A stretch of 64,000 bases of DNA from positions 1 to 64,000 of the forward strand of contig JAHDRW010000038.1 of the NCBI GenBank assembly GCA_018433085.1. The letters are read 5' to 3'. The stretch is from Deltaproteobacteria bacterium (GTDB lineage: Bacteria > Desulfobacterota > Desulfomonilia > UBA1062). Each line of letters opens with the position of its first letter. Position 1 is the first letter of the stretch. Of the stretch, positions 17,000 to 26,126 are shown piece after piece. The notes beneath the pieces are model-generated. The model worked only from the letters and a program-made list of their open reading frames with translations, searched no databases and had not been told where the DNA came from. Both the position numbers and the translations under genes were made by a program.

Positions 17000-17673
17000 C
17001 TTCGAATTCCTTCGAGACTTGAATCCTCCTTGGCTTCCACTACGGAGAACTTCACAAGGCAGGACCGCATTCCCCTTGAGCTTGTGGCTATCGACCGTGT
17101 CTAAGGGCTTGCCCTCCAAGAGGTCCGTGCCATTGACAAAAAGACAGAGCTCCGCTCAGGAGGGTGAATCTCTTTTTTCAAGACAGCGGGGCCCTTTTTT
17201 TAAGCCTTTCGCCGGCAGTCGGGGGGGCGTGCTCCAGACCATTTTCCCAAGCCCGGGCACGGTCATCGCCGCACCCGTTTCCCCGGGAAAAAACCGACCT
17301 TTCTGACCGGAAGGGGTCTCCCCGGCGGACAAGGGCCTTCCTTTGCCCGAGAAGAGAGCTTGTGTGACGCGCCTTATTTCACGAGCAGAATAGTGCGTGC
17401 GGGGTGAAAATCATCCACACGCCGATCGCCGGCTGAAAAAGGAACCTCCCCATAACAGTCATGGCCGTTCTAAAAGATACGCGGACATGCCTTGTCCAGG
17501 AAGGGATCGCCTCCATCCCTTATCCGGCCGGTCGTTCATCATGCCGGGACACGGTCGCAATCTTTTCTCCCGTCCATATGAAATCAATAATTATGACCCG
17601 GCACTGGAAAAACAAGGGGCGCGACAAGGCACCATATGGACCGGTTCCGCCTCCCGCACATCGGGCCGCCGCG
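17000..17673. other. 674-base intergenic region
   Basis: No gene was recognised. The few open frames do not resemble known proteins. A variant of the dispersed AGCTCCGC motif is at 17146-17171 (AGCTCCGCTCAGGAGGGTGAATC). A loose sigma-54-like string (GGGAGAAAAGATTGC, minus strand 17551-17565) keeps the GG/GC spacing but matches poorly at -24. The region probably contains the promoter and leader of the downstream minus-strand block. Confidence 0.5.
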
Positions 17674-19155
17674 CTATGACACGTCTCGCCTGAGCGCACC
17701 TGCGGCGACCATCCGCGCGGGGAGCTTCCCGATGAATTCCCTCTCCTGCCGGCTGTAGAAACCGATACTGTAGAGAACCAGGGGATAGAGGAGCAGCACC
17801 GGCGTCTTCATGAGCATGGAGAGATATGGGCTCTCGTGAAACGGCCACGAGGTCGCGAGCCCGAGCCCGAGAAACACCACCGCGATCTTCGTGCAGCGCG
17901 CCCATTCATATCTTATGGGATAGACGAGCTGCGAGCAGCGCCACGCCAACAGAACCACGAGCGCGCGGGTGGCGCAGACGGCCAGGGCCGCGCCCATGAT
18001 CCCGAAGGCAGGCACCAGCGCCCACAGGCAGGCGAGGTTGAATATCGCCGCCGCTGAAAACACAAAGGAGAGCACCCGGGTGTTCTTCTTGAGATACACG
18101 CCGATCTGCACCATGTAGTAGAGCCCGGAGAAAAACACCGACACCAGGAGCACGGGCACCACCCGATAGGCATCCCAGTAGCTCTCGTCGGCCATGATCA
18201 CGATCACCTCCCGCGCCAGGGCGATCACGCCCAGGCACGCCCAGAGGAAGAAGAAGCAAAAGTAGGTGGTCACCCGCGAGTAGATCTCCTTGGCGTTGTC
18301 CCGGTTCATGATGGAGAACCTGAACGGGCCGTAGCCCCTGGTGAAGGGATGGAACACCAGGAAGTTCACCACGCTCGCAAACCTCATGCCCAGCGCGTAG
18401 AGCCCAACCACGGCGAGCGTGGTGTAGGTCTTGAGGAAAAACCGGTCCGCCATGCCCATGATGGTGCCGCACATGCTCACGAAGATGAGCGGGAGCGTGT
18501 AGCGCACCAGCCCGAAGAACAGGGGCACGTCGATTTCGAGGCGGCACCGTGAGAAGGTGAATACGGCCAGTACGGCAAAGGCAACGCCGGTGCCCGCGAG
18601 GTTTCCCGCGAGCACGCCGAACTCCTCCCACTGAAGCGACACCACGAAAAAGACGCATAACCCGAGCTTGGCTACGAGCTCGCACAGCATGACCGCCACA
18701 AAGAGGCCCGCGCGCTCCAGGGCCCTGACAAAGGCAAAGAGGATCTCGTTCGAAAGGCTCAGGAGCAGCCAGAGGAACAGCACCACGAAGTGCCTGGCGT
18801 ACTGGGTTCCGCCGAAGAGCAGGAGGGAAAACCGCTCCGCAAACAGGGCGCAGACGCCCAAGACAGCGGCGCTGAACCCAAAGTACAGGATGAACGAGCT
18901 GCTGATAACCCGGTAGCGCTCGGGCTCGGTGTCGTAATCGAAGTAGAACCTCAAGGTGGCGTGGGAGAGCTGGGTTCCCAGAAAGATGGCGATCACGGCG
19001 CTGGTCATGTAAAAGAGCTCCAGCGTGCCGAACTGGGCGGGCGTGAGATAGCTGGTGTATACCGGCAGCAACAGAAACGCGCTCAGCCGGCCCAGCATGC
19101 TCCCCACGCCGTAGATCACGGTCTGCCTGCCCAGGCTTTTGAGCTCTTTTTTCAT
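17674..19155 (-). CDS. Wzx-type polysaccharide flippase (MOP superfamily), module A
   Basis: 493 residues, about 14 hydrophobic segments, with the family opening LGRQTVIYGVGSMLGRLSAFLLLPVYTSYLTPAQFGTLEL and the internal pair RYTLPLIFVSMCGTIMGMADRFFLKTY. It should flip undecaprenyl-linked repeat units across the inner membrane. A second member lies at 51796-53280, and both share the uncommon early YFDY block (LRFYFDYDTEPERYR here). It stands alone between a long gap and REP-like element 4. Confidence 0.9.
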   Translation of the reverse strand: MKKELKSLGRQTVIYGVGSMLGRLSAFLLLPVYTSYLTPAQFGTLELFYMTSAVIAIFLGTQLSHATLRFYFDYDTEPERYRVISSSFILYFGFSAAVLGVCALFAERFSLLLFGGTQYARHFVVLFLWLLLSLSNEILFAFVRALERAGLFVAVMLCELVAKLGLCVFFVVSLQWEEFGVLAGNLAGTGVAFAVLAVFTFSRCRLEIDVPLFFGLVRYTLPLIFVSMCGTIMGMADRFFLKTYTTLAVVGLYALGMRFASVVNFLVFHPFTRGYGPFRFSIMNRDNAKEIYSRVTTYFCFFFLWACLGVIALAREVIVIMADESYWDAYRVVPVLLVSVFFSGLYYMVQIGVYLKKNTRVLSFVFSAAAIFNLACLWALVPAFGIMGAALAVCATRALVVLLAWRCSQLVYPIRYEWARCTKIAVVFLGLGLATSWPFHESPYLSMLMKTPVLLLYPLVLYSIGFYSRQEREFIGKLPARMVAAGALRRDVS

Positions 19156-19202
19156 CCGTGCGGTATGGCTAGCGGTTTTTGCTTTTATAAAGCATATATC
19201 AT

Positions 19203-19320
19203 GGGGTCAGGTCTCAACATATGACATTTTCAGCAAGGCGGGATCAGGTCTCAACATATGACACAGAAAATGTCATATGTTGAGACCTGACCCCGACTCT
19301 TAGGTGACCCCGCCCTTAGG
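19203..19320. repeat. REP-like element 4 with an internal extra arm
   Basis: Outer perfect 29-base inverted repeat arms are at 19203-19231 and 19266-19294. The 34-base loop contains a further partial arm, GGATCAGGTCTCAACATATG (19241-19260), with one G-to-A change in the terminal GGGG. Right of the element, CGACTCTTAGGTGACCCC then GCCCTTAGGCGA shows the terminal GACCCC and the flank CTTAGG duplicated; the second flank copy includes the stop codon (19316-19318) of the downstream deacetylase gene. Confidence 0.87.
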
Positions 19321-20335
19321 CGAACAGGGCCGGGAACAGGAGCTTTGCCCTGAAACGGTCGAAGGTCACGTACCGTTCGATCTTCAGGCGTTTGAGCAGG
19401 TAGCGCTCCTTTTCGAGACGCCTGACCGGCCCCGAGGTATAGCCGACCCCGAAGCGGTAGCCTGCGAGCTGCACCAACCTGATCACCAGAGGGTTCACGG
19501 CAAAGTCGCGGGACGCTATGGGGTATGATACCGCACGGACCGGCCGGGAGACCTGCTCTTCGATGACGCGCCTCGATGTCTCAAGCTCTTCGGCCACCTC
19601 GGCGGGCGAGCCGTTGCCCAGGATCAGATGGCTCCGGGTGTGGGAGCCCATCTCCATGCCGTGCTTGACCATCTCCCTGACCTGATCCCAGGTGAGCGGC
19701 CTCACCAGGGCGGCGTCGCCGGCCGGCAGGGGCGGCATTCCTTCCTCGATCTGCCCGAGCAGGCGAAGCCGTTCACGGTTGGGCAGCCGGACGATCACGT
19801 GAGAGAGGTCTTCCTGCGGCAGTACCCCCCTGCGGTCGCGCCATCTGCCGGCGATGTCCCCGCAGGGGCCCAGATCCAGCCGCGAGGTGTCGACCAGCCC
19901 CTTTTTGACCAGGTAGGCGAGCCTCTCGAACCAGAAGGGCGCGTTTGTCCCGATATAGTCGGTGGAGAGAAAAAACACCGCCTTGAGCCCGTAGCGCTCG
20001 AGGATGGGAAAGGCATGCTCGTAGTTGTCGGCATACCCGTCGTCAAAGGTGATGACCAGGGCGTTTTCCGGGGGCCTCTCGTTGTTTCGCTCATACTCCT
20101 CCAGGTCCGCAAAGGTCACCACGCGGTAGCGGGAGCAGACGTGCTCCATCTGACGCTCGAAGTCCCTGACAGAGGCGCTGATCAGCTCGCAGTCGAAGGG
20201 ATAGGTCCGCTCGTCGACGTCGAGCACCCGGTGATACGCGAGGATGCGCACGAATCGTCTGTTCGAGACCCCGGCCATGACCGGATACATCACGGGCCGG
20301 CACATCAGCGACGACAGCAGGGCCCTCTTGTTCAC
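19316..20335 (-). CDS. Polysaccharide deacetylase (NodB/CE4 family)
   Basis: 339 residues. LAYHRVLD near residue 33, TFDDG at 96-100, and SHTRSH at 231-236 give the metal site of NodB deacetylases; SYPIASRDF near 265 replaces motif 3. It resembles the exosortase-locus deacetylases thought to act on EPS after export or on its lipid-linked precursor. The start is GTG, overlapping the stop of the upstream fusion gene (GTGA). Its 3' end abuts REP-like element 4. Confidence 0.88.
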   Translation of the reverse strand: MNKRALLSSLMCRPVMYPVMAGVSNRRFVRILAYHRVLDVDERTYPFDCELISASVRDFERQMEHVCSRYRVVTFADLEEYERNNERPPENALVITFDDGYADNYEHAFPILERYGLKAVFFLSTDYIGTNAPFWFERLAYLVKKGLVDTSRLDLGPCGDIAGRWRDRRGVLPQEDLSHVIVRLPNRERLRLLGQIEEGMPPLPAGDAALVRPLTWDQVREMVKHGMEMGSHTRSHLILGNGSPAEVAEELETSRRVIEEQVSRPVRAVSYPIASRDFAVNPLVIRLVQLAGYRFGVGYTSGPVRRLEKERYLLKRLKIERYVTFDRFRAKLLFPALFA

Positions 20336-22245
20336 TCAAACATCCTCATCATCTTCTCCGAGATGACCGCAAGCGGGGCCTTGACATTCTCCCGATAGGC
20401 CCTGGGATCATACGCGGGCAGCGCCATGCCCATGATCCGGGTGACATAGTGCAGCCAGAACAGGATTCCGGATATCTCCTCCCACATTGGTGAGATGCCG
20501 AGAGACGACGAATAATCCTCGAGCCAGTTCCGCAGCACGGGTCCGGGGTCCGGGCGCAGCAACCGGTTGAGGACGAAATCCATGATGCCCCGGCCGTTGG
20601 TGAACGGGCTGTGATGAAACGAATAGGCGTAGAAATAGAGCAGGTCCAGATAGGGCGGCCCGAAGGCCGCGGAGAGGTCCCAGTCGATGATCCCGGCGAG
20701 CCCGTGGCTGCCGAAGAGCATGTTTTCCAGCTTGAAATCGCCGTGAATCTGGGGCAGCCGGTCTTGAGTGTCGAGCAGGATGTCTTTGAGCATGCGCTCG
20801 AGATCCTGGATTCTCTTCAAGTCTTCTCTGTCGCGCGCGTATCTCTTCAGCATGGAGAGCCCCTCTCCCGCCAGACTCCGGAACACCTGCCCGTCGATGT
20901 GCATGTCCCGGCCGGCGTCGAGATGGAGCCAGAGCAGCGCCGGACGGACCATCCCAAAGACCCGGGCATGGTTCTCGGATGCGAGCACGCGCTTTTCTCC
21001 GGCAAGAAAGGTCTCCACGTAATACCTCTGCCCCTGGTAGGTGCCGCGGCACAAAGGCCGGGGAACGAGCCTCGAGAGCTCACCGCACGATTCGAGCCTC
21101 TGGAGTGCCGCATAATTGTTCTCGGCCCGTTTGTCGGTGATCTCCCCCCTTCCCAGGGGCATCCTGCAGACTGCGGAACAGCCCGTGCCCTGTACTATTT
21201 CCAGGAGCACCGTGTTGGGCTTGCCCGCAAGGCATCTCCGCACGTACGGCCGTCCGCCTCCCTGGACCTGGAGGTGGGACAGGAGGCCGTGGAGCCAGGT
21301 CTGGGGGCGCTTCTCTCCTCTCTGCAGGACCAGGACCTGCGACTGAGAGAAGGTTATGCGGCCCCTGAGGGCCCTGGCCATGCCGCCGGGACGGAGATTC
21401 AAGCCCCCAGCCGGTAAACGATCGGAGCCCGGGCAAGCCCGGAAGCCTTTCATGCCGACCTCGGCCATGTTCTCCGGAAAACCCCTGAGATGATACGTGC
21501 CTGCATCTTTGAGCCCGTGAGGCGCGCCGGTTTTTCTCAGACCGGCCGCGGTCATGCCCGTGGAGCTGCAGTAATGCGGGAAACACCCGGAAACAATCTT
21601 CCCGTGCCTGTTGGGAAACACGAAGACATTCGTCCAGGTCCCGGTGCTGAATCCGCTCAGGCAGTCGAGGATCCGGGCAAGTCCATTCTCCGTGCCCTGC
21701 TCGCCCAGGGTGGAGACGAGGTCGCGGGTGACGACCATGAGACTGATGCCGATGCAACAGCCGAGCCTTGCCAGCTCCCTGGCATCGACACGGTCGCAGA
21801 CATGCACGTTGGACGCGCCCGCCTCCTGAGCCCTTTTTCTCAGCAGGTCCGCGGATCTCTCGTACCACGAGTACGCGATGACCCGCGAGTAGCTCTTGGA
21901 GAGATCGATGGGAATCGCCCCGAGCGAGGCATCCGCGATGAACAGGTCGGTCGCGAAATCCCCGGGCAGCAGCAGCTTCCACACGCCCTGCCTGGGGGTG
22001 AACCAGGCAGGGGTGAACCCGCCCGGCTCGTGTGCCGATTCACGACGTTGCGTGCGGTAATGATCCCGGAGCCCCTCGCTCCAGCCGTGGCGCATGATGT
22101 GGGGATAGATAGACGCGATGAATTCCTGTGCCTCGGACATCTCCCTCTCCTTGTCCGGCCGGGGGTTCCCGGCTCGCGGGATATTGTCGGTATTCCAGAG
22201 AAAACGGGACGTGGATCGGCCGCACGCAGGGCAATCGTCAGTCAT
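20332..22245 (-). CDS. Pseudo-methyltransferase fused to an aminoglycoside-phosphotransferase-like kinase
   Basis: 637 residues. Residues about 4-8 hold CPACG. Residues about 85-215 look like a degenerate SAM-methyltransferase Rossmann fold (LLLPGDFATDLFIADASLGAIPIDLSKSYSRVIAYSWYERS), lacking the glycine-rich loop. Residues about 350-600 form an APH/ChoK-type kinase: PQIHGDFKLENMLF (catalytic loop, HGDFKLEN at 501-508) and GIIDWD (519-523, magnesium site). The kinase may phosphorylate a sugar or amino-alcohol of the polymer; drug resistance is not implied. Start ATG 22245 overlaps the upstream stop by eight bases; the nine-codon longer version lacks support. Confidence 0.68.
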   Translation of the reverse strand: MTDDCPACGRSTSRFLWNTDNIPRAGNPRPDKEREMSEAQEFIASIYPHIMRHGWSEGLRDHYRTQRRESAHEPGGFTPAWFTPRQGVWKLLLPGDFATDLFIADASLGAIPIDLSKSYSRVIAYSWYERSADLLRKRAQEAGASNVHVCDRVDARELARLGCCIGISLMVVTRDLVSTLGEQGTENGLARILDCLSGFSTGTWTNVFVFPNRHGKIVSGCFPHYCSSTGMTAAGLRKTGAPHGLKDAGTYHLRGFPENMAEVGMKGFRACPGSDRLPAGGLNLRPGGMARALRGRITFSQSQVLVLQRGEKRPQTWLHGLLSHLQVQGGGRPYVRRCLAGKPNTVLLEIVQGTGCSAVCRMPLGRGEITDKRAENNYAALQRLESCGELSRLVPRPLCRGTYQGQRYYVETFLAGEKRVLASENHARVFGMVRPALLWLHLDAGRDMHIDGQVFRSLAGEGLSMLKRYARDREDLKRIQDLERMLKDILLDTQDRLPQIHGDFKLENMLFGSHGLAGIIDWDLSAAFGPPYLDLLYFYAYSFHHSPFTNGRGIMDFVLNRLLRPDPGPVLRNWLEDYSSSLGISPMWEEISGILFWLHYVTRIMGMALPAYDPRAYRENVKAPLAVISEKMMRMFE

Positions 22246-23611
22246 GCAGGGAGCCTGCCGCCTTGCCGGCAAAGATTGCCTGCGCGTGCCTCTTGACGAG
22301 CCTGCGGCCGATCTTCCGCTTCAGGTACCGAAAGCCCGGCCCCGGGTCGCGCAGGTTGAAGGGCTCGACGATGGGTATGGAAAACATCACGGAGAACACG
22401 TCCCTGAGCGAGTAGTCGCCCTGCTTCCATTTCCGCTTCAGGTTGCCCAGGTCCCGCTCGATGTCGATCCAGTATTTCTTCCTGCCCGAGGGCGCCCGCC
22501 CCTCCTGTTCCGCTTCCATCCCGGCATGGTCGCGGTATGCGCAGCAGGCCACGTTCACCCCCATGCGGGTGGCGAGCATGATCTGGGACCAGCAGCGGGG
22601 GTTGAGCTCGATGATCCGGTAGGTGCCGTCGCGCTCGTCTCTTCTGAATTCGATCTCGAATATGCCCCGGTAATCCAGGTCGTCCAGGAGCCTGGCCCCC
22701 AGTGCGAGCAACGGGGGAACGTGGGCGCCCGAAACAAAGGTCCCCGCCCCGAAACGGCGCTGCCTGAGCTTGTTGGTCATGACATACCCCATGATCCCGC
22801 CTCTCCGCCCGCAGTATCCCGCCAGGGAGAACTGGTCTTGGTCCCTGCCAGGCACGATCTCCTGGATCACGTAGCTCATTCCCTTCTCCGACAGGTCCCG
22901 GCAGCAGCCCGCCAGCTCTTCGCGGCTTTCCGCGACAAAGAGCTTCCTGCCCGTGGCCTGTTCGAGCAGAAAGGTCAGGGACGGCTTGACGATGCAGGGA
23001 AAGGAAACGCCGTCGATGTCCGGGTCGTCAGACAACGGGGAGGCCGGGGGGAAAACGGTCTTCGGGCACGGGAAGCCACGGCCGGCGAGCCGCCGGTAAA
23101 AGGCGGCCTTGTCGAGGGTGAGCGTCAGGACCTCGCGCGAGGGGGAGACAAGGTCGGCCAGTTCCTCGATCTCGTCGTACCGGTCGATGAGATGGCTCAG
23201 GACCGCGTCCGTGGTGGGAAAAACGATCGGGAGCCTGCCGGAGTAGCGCCGGACCAGGGAGCTCAGGGACCGCAGGGTCTCGCACAGCCTGCCCGGGGCC
23301 GTGGATATGTCGGCCACAGTGATCCTTGTGCAGTAGCGTGAAAAGTCCCGCACGCTTATTGGCCCGTCATCGATCACGATGCTGAAGATACCCTTTTCGC
23401 CGAGGCTCCGGATCAGGCCCAGTCCGTGGCCTCCCAGCACGACGGGCACCGAGGCCTGCCGGGCGCAGAGCCCAGCGACCAGACGATCAATGGCATGTGT
23501 CCCACGGCAGGCCCTGGACCCGGGTCCGGCGCATGCAGCAGGGAATGCGACCCCGCCTTCCCTGCCCTTTGAAGCGGACGCTGGGGAGGATTCAAGCATC
23601 TGCCCCGTCAT
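22238..23611 (-). CDS. ATP-grasp ligase-like protein (3 of 6)
   Basis: 457 residues from MTGQMLESSPASASK. The preATP-grasp domain begins VPVVLGGHGLGLIRSLGEKGIFSIVIDDG; ATP-grasp motifs are FPCIVKPSLTFLLE (about 235-248), YVIQEIVPGRDQDQFSLAG, and GIFEIEFRRDERDGTYRIIELNPRCWSQ, with the metal-binding Glu and Asn in ELNPRCWSQ. It is a close relative in layout of the protein at 12522. Both ends overlap neighbours: ATGA with the GNAT gene upstream and eight bases with the kinase fusion downstream. Confidence 0.82.
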   Translation of the reverse strand: MTGQMLESSPASASKGREGGVAFPAACAGPGSRACRGTHAIDRLVAGLCARQASVPVVLGGHGLGLIRSLGEKGIFSIVIDDGPISVRDFSRYCTRITVADISTAPGRLCETLRSLSSLVRRYSGRLPIVFPTTDAVLSHLIDRYDEIEELADLVSPSREVLTLTLDKAAFYRRLAGRGFPCPKTVFPPASPLSDDPDIDGVSFPCIVKPSLTFLLEQATGRKLFVAESREELAGCCRDLSEKGMSYVIQEIVPGRDQDQFSLAGYCGRRGGIMGYVMTNKLRQRRFGAGTFVSGAHVPPLLALGARLLDDLDYRGIFEIEFRRDERDGTYRIIELNPRCWSQIMLATRMGVNVACCAYRDHAGMEAEQEGRAPSGRKKYWIDIERDLGNLKRKWKQGDYSLRDVFSVMFSIPIVEPFNLRDPGPGFRYLKRKIGRRLVKRHAQAIFAGKAAGSLHD

Positions 23612-24291
23612 CGGACCGGCTCTTCCCTGACCAGCCTTTTGTGGAAGAACTCCTGCCACCGGTGCCATGGGCTGGCGCAGGGATACACCCGGACGCCTGC
23701 AGCCTGCCTGACGAAGGGCAGGAAGAAGTAACAGCCCATCACAAAGCCGTAGAGCACGATCCCGAAGGTCTGAAAGCGGTGCTTTGCAAGGGCCCGCTTC
23801 GACGGGAAATTCCGGTGGCGGACGAACCCGTACACCCGGGTATAGCCGAGCCTTGCGAGCGCGCGAAACGACTCGTTCATCAGCAGGGGAAACACGTTTC
23901 TGCCGCGGTGCTCAGGCGCGACAAAGCCGTTGTAGATCATGACGCCCCTGTCTTCCATATCGAACCTGCAGTGCAGGTCGGGCGAGAAGATCGTGCGGGG
24001 GGCGAACCAGACAAAGCCCACCAAATCCTCCCGGCACCACACGCAGAAGCACGAATGACCCGAGGCGAGCCGGATGCCGACCTCCTCCCGGGTGAAGACG
24101 TTCGACCACTGGACGCACCGGCTGTCGTGAAAATCCATGAGCTCTGGAATATCCGTTTCCTCGAGCAGACACACCTCGTACCCGTCGACCCCCGGTATTC
24201 CGGGAGAGGAGTCAAGTCCGGATTTCCTGATGACATCGACCGCCTGCAGACTGAACGCATGCTTCGCATACCATCGATAGTTCATGCTCAT
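23608..24291 (-). CDS. GNAT-like N-acyltransferase (tandem copy 1)
   Basis: 227 residues. The middle carries the GNAT acetyl-CoA region, with VMIYNGFVAPEHRGRNVFPLLMNESFRALARLGYTRVYGFV matching the Q/RxxGxG/A-type loop in degenerate form. FVWFAPRTIFSPDLHCRF and YFFLPF...SPWHRW are shared almost position by position with the adjacent protein at 24288, so the two arose by tandem duplication. Start ATG 24291 overlaps that gene's stop (ATGA). It may acetylate or aminoacylate an EPS sugar or precursor. Confidence 0.72.
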   Translation of the reverse strand: MSMNYRWYAKHAFSLQAVDVIRKSGLDSSPGIPGVDGYEVCLLEETDIPELMDFHDSRCVQWSNVFTREEVGIRLASGHSCFCVWCREDLVGFVWFAPRTIFSPDLHCRFDMEDRGVMIYNGFVAPEHRGRNVFPLLMNESFRALARLGYTRVYGFVRHRNFPSKRALAKHRFQTFGIVLYGFVMGCYFFLPFVRQAAGVRVYPCASPWHRWQEFFHKRLVREEPVR

Positions 24292-24959
24292 GCAACAAGA
24301 CCTCTTTTCCGGGCAAATGTCCGCCAGCGGTGCCATGGGCTGACCTCGAGCCGCAGACGTATGCCCTGCTCGTTGTGCAGAAAGGGAAGGAAAAAGTAAT
24401 ACCCCAGCACATACCCGTAGACGATGCGCCCGAAGGTGACAAACCCGTGATGGCCCATGGCCTTCTTGGATGCCCGGTTCGTGACCCGGGGGTAGCCGTA
24501 CACGGTTTTGTATCCCGTCTCGGCCAGCCTCCGGAAGGATATCTCGATCATCTTGGGCCCTACCTTCATCCCGCGGTACGCGGGGTCGACGAATCCGTTG
24601 TGGATGACCACGCTCGTGCTGTCGAGCTCAAAGGTGCACCGCAGATCGGGCGAGTAGATGCTCCGGGGTGCGAACCAGACGAAACCGGCCATGCGCCCCC
24701 CGATCCGGGCGCATGAGCATATCTGCCCCGACGCGAGCCTCTCTTCGGCCTCTTCGGCGGTAAAGGCATGGTTCCATGCAATGCATTTCGTGTCGTGGAG
24801 CTCCATGAGGGCGGGGATGTCCCTTTTGCTCAGCAGGGACACCTCGATATCGCCTGCTGGCGGGATCTGCGGGCACACCCTCAAGTCCGGGAACTTGATC
24901 ATATCCACCATGAAGAGGGAGAACACATGTTTCCGGTACCAATTGAGATTGGTATGCAT
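24288..24959 (-). CDS. GNAT-like N-acyltransferase (tandem copy 2)
   Basis: 223 residues. It is paralogous to the protein at 23608 (shared FVWFAPRSIYSPDL, NGFVDPAYRGMKVGPKMIEISFRRLAETGY, YYFFLPF, SPWHRWR). The start at 24959 is favoured by AAGGAGG eight bases upstream; a GTG nine bases earlier is too close to that site. It heads the translationally coupled block 19316-24959. Acceptor unknown. Confidence 0.74.
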   Translation of the reverse strand: MHTNLNWYRKHVFSLFMVDMIKFPDLRVCPQIPPAGDIEVSLLSKRDIPALMELHDTKCIAWNHAFTAEEAEERLASGQICSCARIGGRMAGFVWFAPRSIYSPDLRCTFELDSTSVVIHNGFVDPAYRGMKVGPKMIEISFRRLAETGYKTVYGYPRVTNRASKKAMGHHGFVTFGRIVYGYVLGYYFFLPFLHNEQGIRLRLEVSPWHRWRTFARKRGLVA

Positions 24960-24989
24960 CACGAGCACCTCCTTTTTCCCTGTGGGAGA

Positions 24990-26096
24990 TCATGTCGAAG
25001 AAAAAAACGAGTCCTGCGGAAACATGGCCCTGATGATCTCCCGGGCCACCGGACGCACCTTGTGCCGGTTCTGGACCTCGTAGTGCACCAGGATGCCTGG
25101 CGAGGTGTTCACCTCGTTGATCACATAGGTCCCGGGAATGGCTGTGCGGATATCCCCGGCGATGAGGTCGATGCCTGCCAGCTTGATGCCGAAAAGGTCC
25201 ACCACCCTTTTTCCCAGAGCGATGAAATCGGGCGACACCTCGTCGGTCACATCGTGATACGCGCCGCCAAAGAGCCAGTGGCAGATGTCCTGCACCCGGA
25301 CCTCCTCACCCTTGAGCGGAACCGAGTCCAGGGTAAGGCCCTGTCTTTTCAGCAGGCCCGCCAGGCCCCTGGTGACCGGGATCTTATAGAGGATGGGCCT
25401 GGTCTGAGGGTCGTATTCCACACAGCGCCCGTTTTCCATCCGGCCCGCATTGGCCTGGTCTATCAGGGCGCGCACGGTGCGGAACCCGTCGCCCACCACC
25501 CGGGCGGGGTCGCGGGAGCTTGCCGCCAGGAACGACCCCCGGCAGTAGAGCAGCCGGTAGTTCGTGCCCTCGCAGAACTTCTCAACCAGGATCTCGCGGC
25601 CGAACATGCCGGCATGGTTGACCGCGTACCACAGGGCAAAGGGCGTGGCCGGATCGATGCACACGCCCCTGCCGTCGCCGGTGTTCTTCGCGGGCTTGAC
25701 CACGACCGGAGCATCGCACCGCCGCCGAAACTCCGCCGCCCCACGGTAGTCGCCGCTCCTGAGGACCGCGTGATCGGGCACGGGGATTCCGTGCCTCTTG
25801 AACAGGGAATGGCAGAATATCTTGTTTCCCGCCATCATGAGCGAGGCCTCGCCGTCCAGGTCGGTGAAGGCGTGATAAATGTTCTGCACCGTGCCGTTCT
25901 TTCTGAGCTGGAGCACGTTGTTTTCGAGAATACCGGCCTGCACGCCCAGGCCGGGGGCCTCGTGCAGGTAGTAGGAGTGTTCGAGCCCGACCGTATCGGG
26001 TTTCTTCCCGGGCCGTACGGCCGAGCTCAGCCTGTTCCCGAGCCTCATGCCGTTGCGGAACAGCACGAGGCCCGCTGAATCGATGATGCGTGCCAT
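24990..26096 (-). CDS. ATP-grasp ligase resembling the cyanophycin-synthetase ATP-grasp domain (4 of 6)
   Basis: 368 residues. ATP-grasp motifs: NKIFCHSLFKRHGIPVPDHAV, APVVVKPAKNTGDGRGVCID (glycine-rich ATP loop), ILVEKFCEGTNYRLLYC, and KLAGIDLIAGD...VINEVNTSPGI with metal-binding Asp/Glu/Asn. This pattern is that of the cyanophycin-synthetase/glutathione-synthetase-like subgroup, which forms amide bonds to amino acids or peptides. The Mur-ligase half of cyanophycin synthetase is absent, so it is not cphA. It supports aminoacylation of the EPS or a linked small molecule. REP-like element 5 lies just upstream. Confidence 0.8.
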   Translation of the reverse strand: MARIIDSAGLVLFRNGMRLGNRLSSAVRPGKKPDTVGLEHSYYLHEAPGLGVQAGILENNVLQLRKNGTVQNIYHAFTDLDGEASLMMAGNKIFCHSLFKRHGIPVPDHAVLRSGDYRGAAEFRRRCDAPVVVKPAKNTGDGRGVCIDPATPFALWYAVNHAGMFGREILVEKFCEGTNYRLLYCRGSFLAASSRDPARVVGDGFRTVRALIDQANAGRMENGRCVEYDPQTRPILYKIPVTRGLAGLLKRQGLTLDSVPLKGEEVRVQDICHWLFGGAYHDVTDEVSPDFIALGKRVVDLFGIKLAGIDLIAGDIRTAIPGTYVINEVNTSPGILVHYEVQNRHKVRPVAREIIRAMFPQDSFFSST

Positions 26097-26126
26097 TATC
26101 TTTTGAATCCTCCTTGGCGTGCGCTT

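Noticed and set aside
17551-17565. Sigma-54 promoter upstream of the GT4 gene at 16999
   Set aside because: Spacing fits but the -24 half is weak (GGGAGA), and it is more than 500 bases from the start.
20332-22245. Aminoglycoside resistance kinase
   Set aside because: Only the fold-level APH motifs match; the context is EPS synthesis and the protein is fused to a pseudo-methyltransferase half.
24990-26096. Cyanophycin synthetase
   Set aside because: Only the ATP-grasp half is present; the Mur-ligase half and the poly-Asp primer-binding region are missing.
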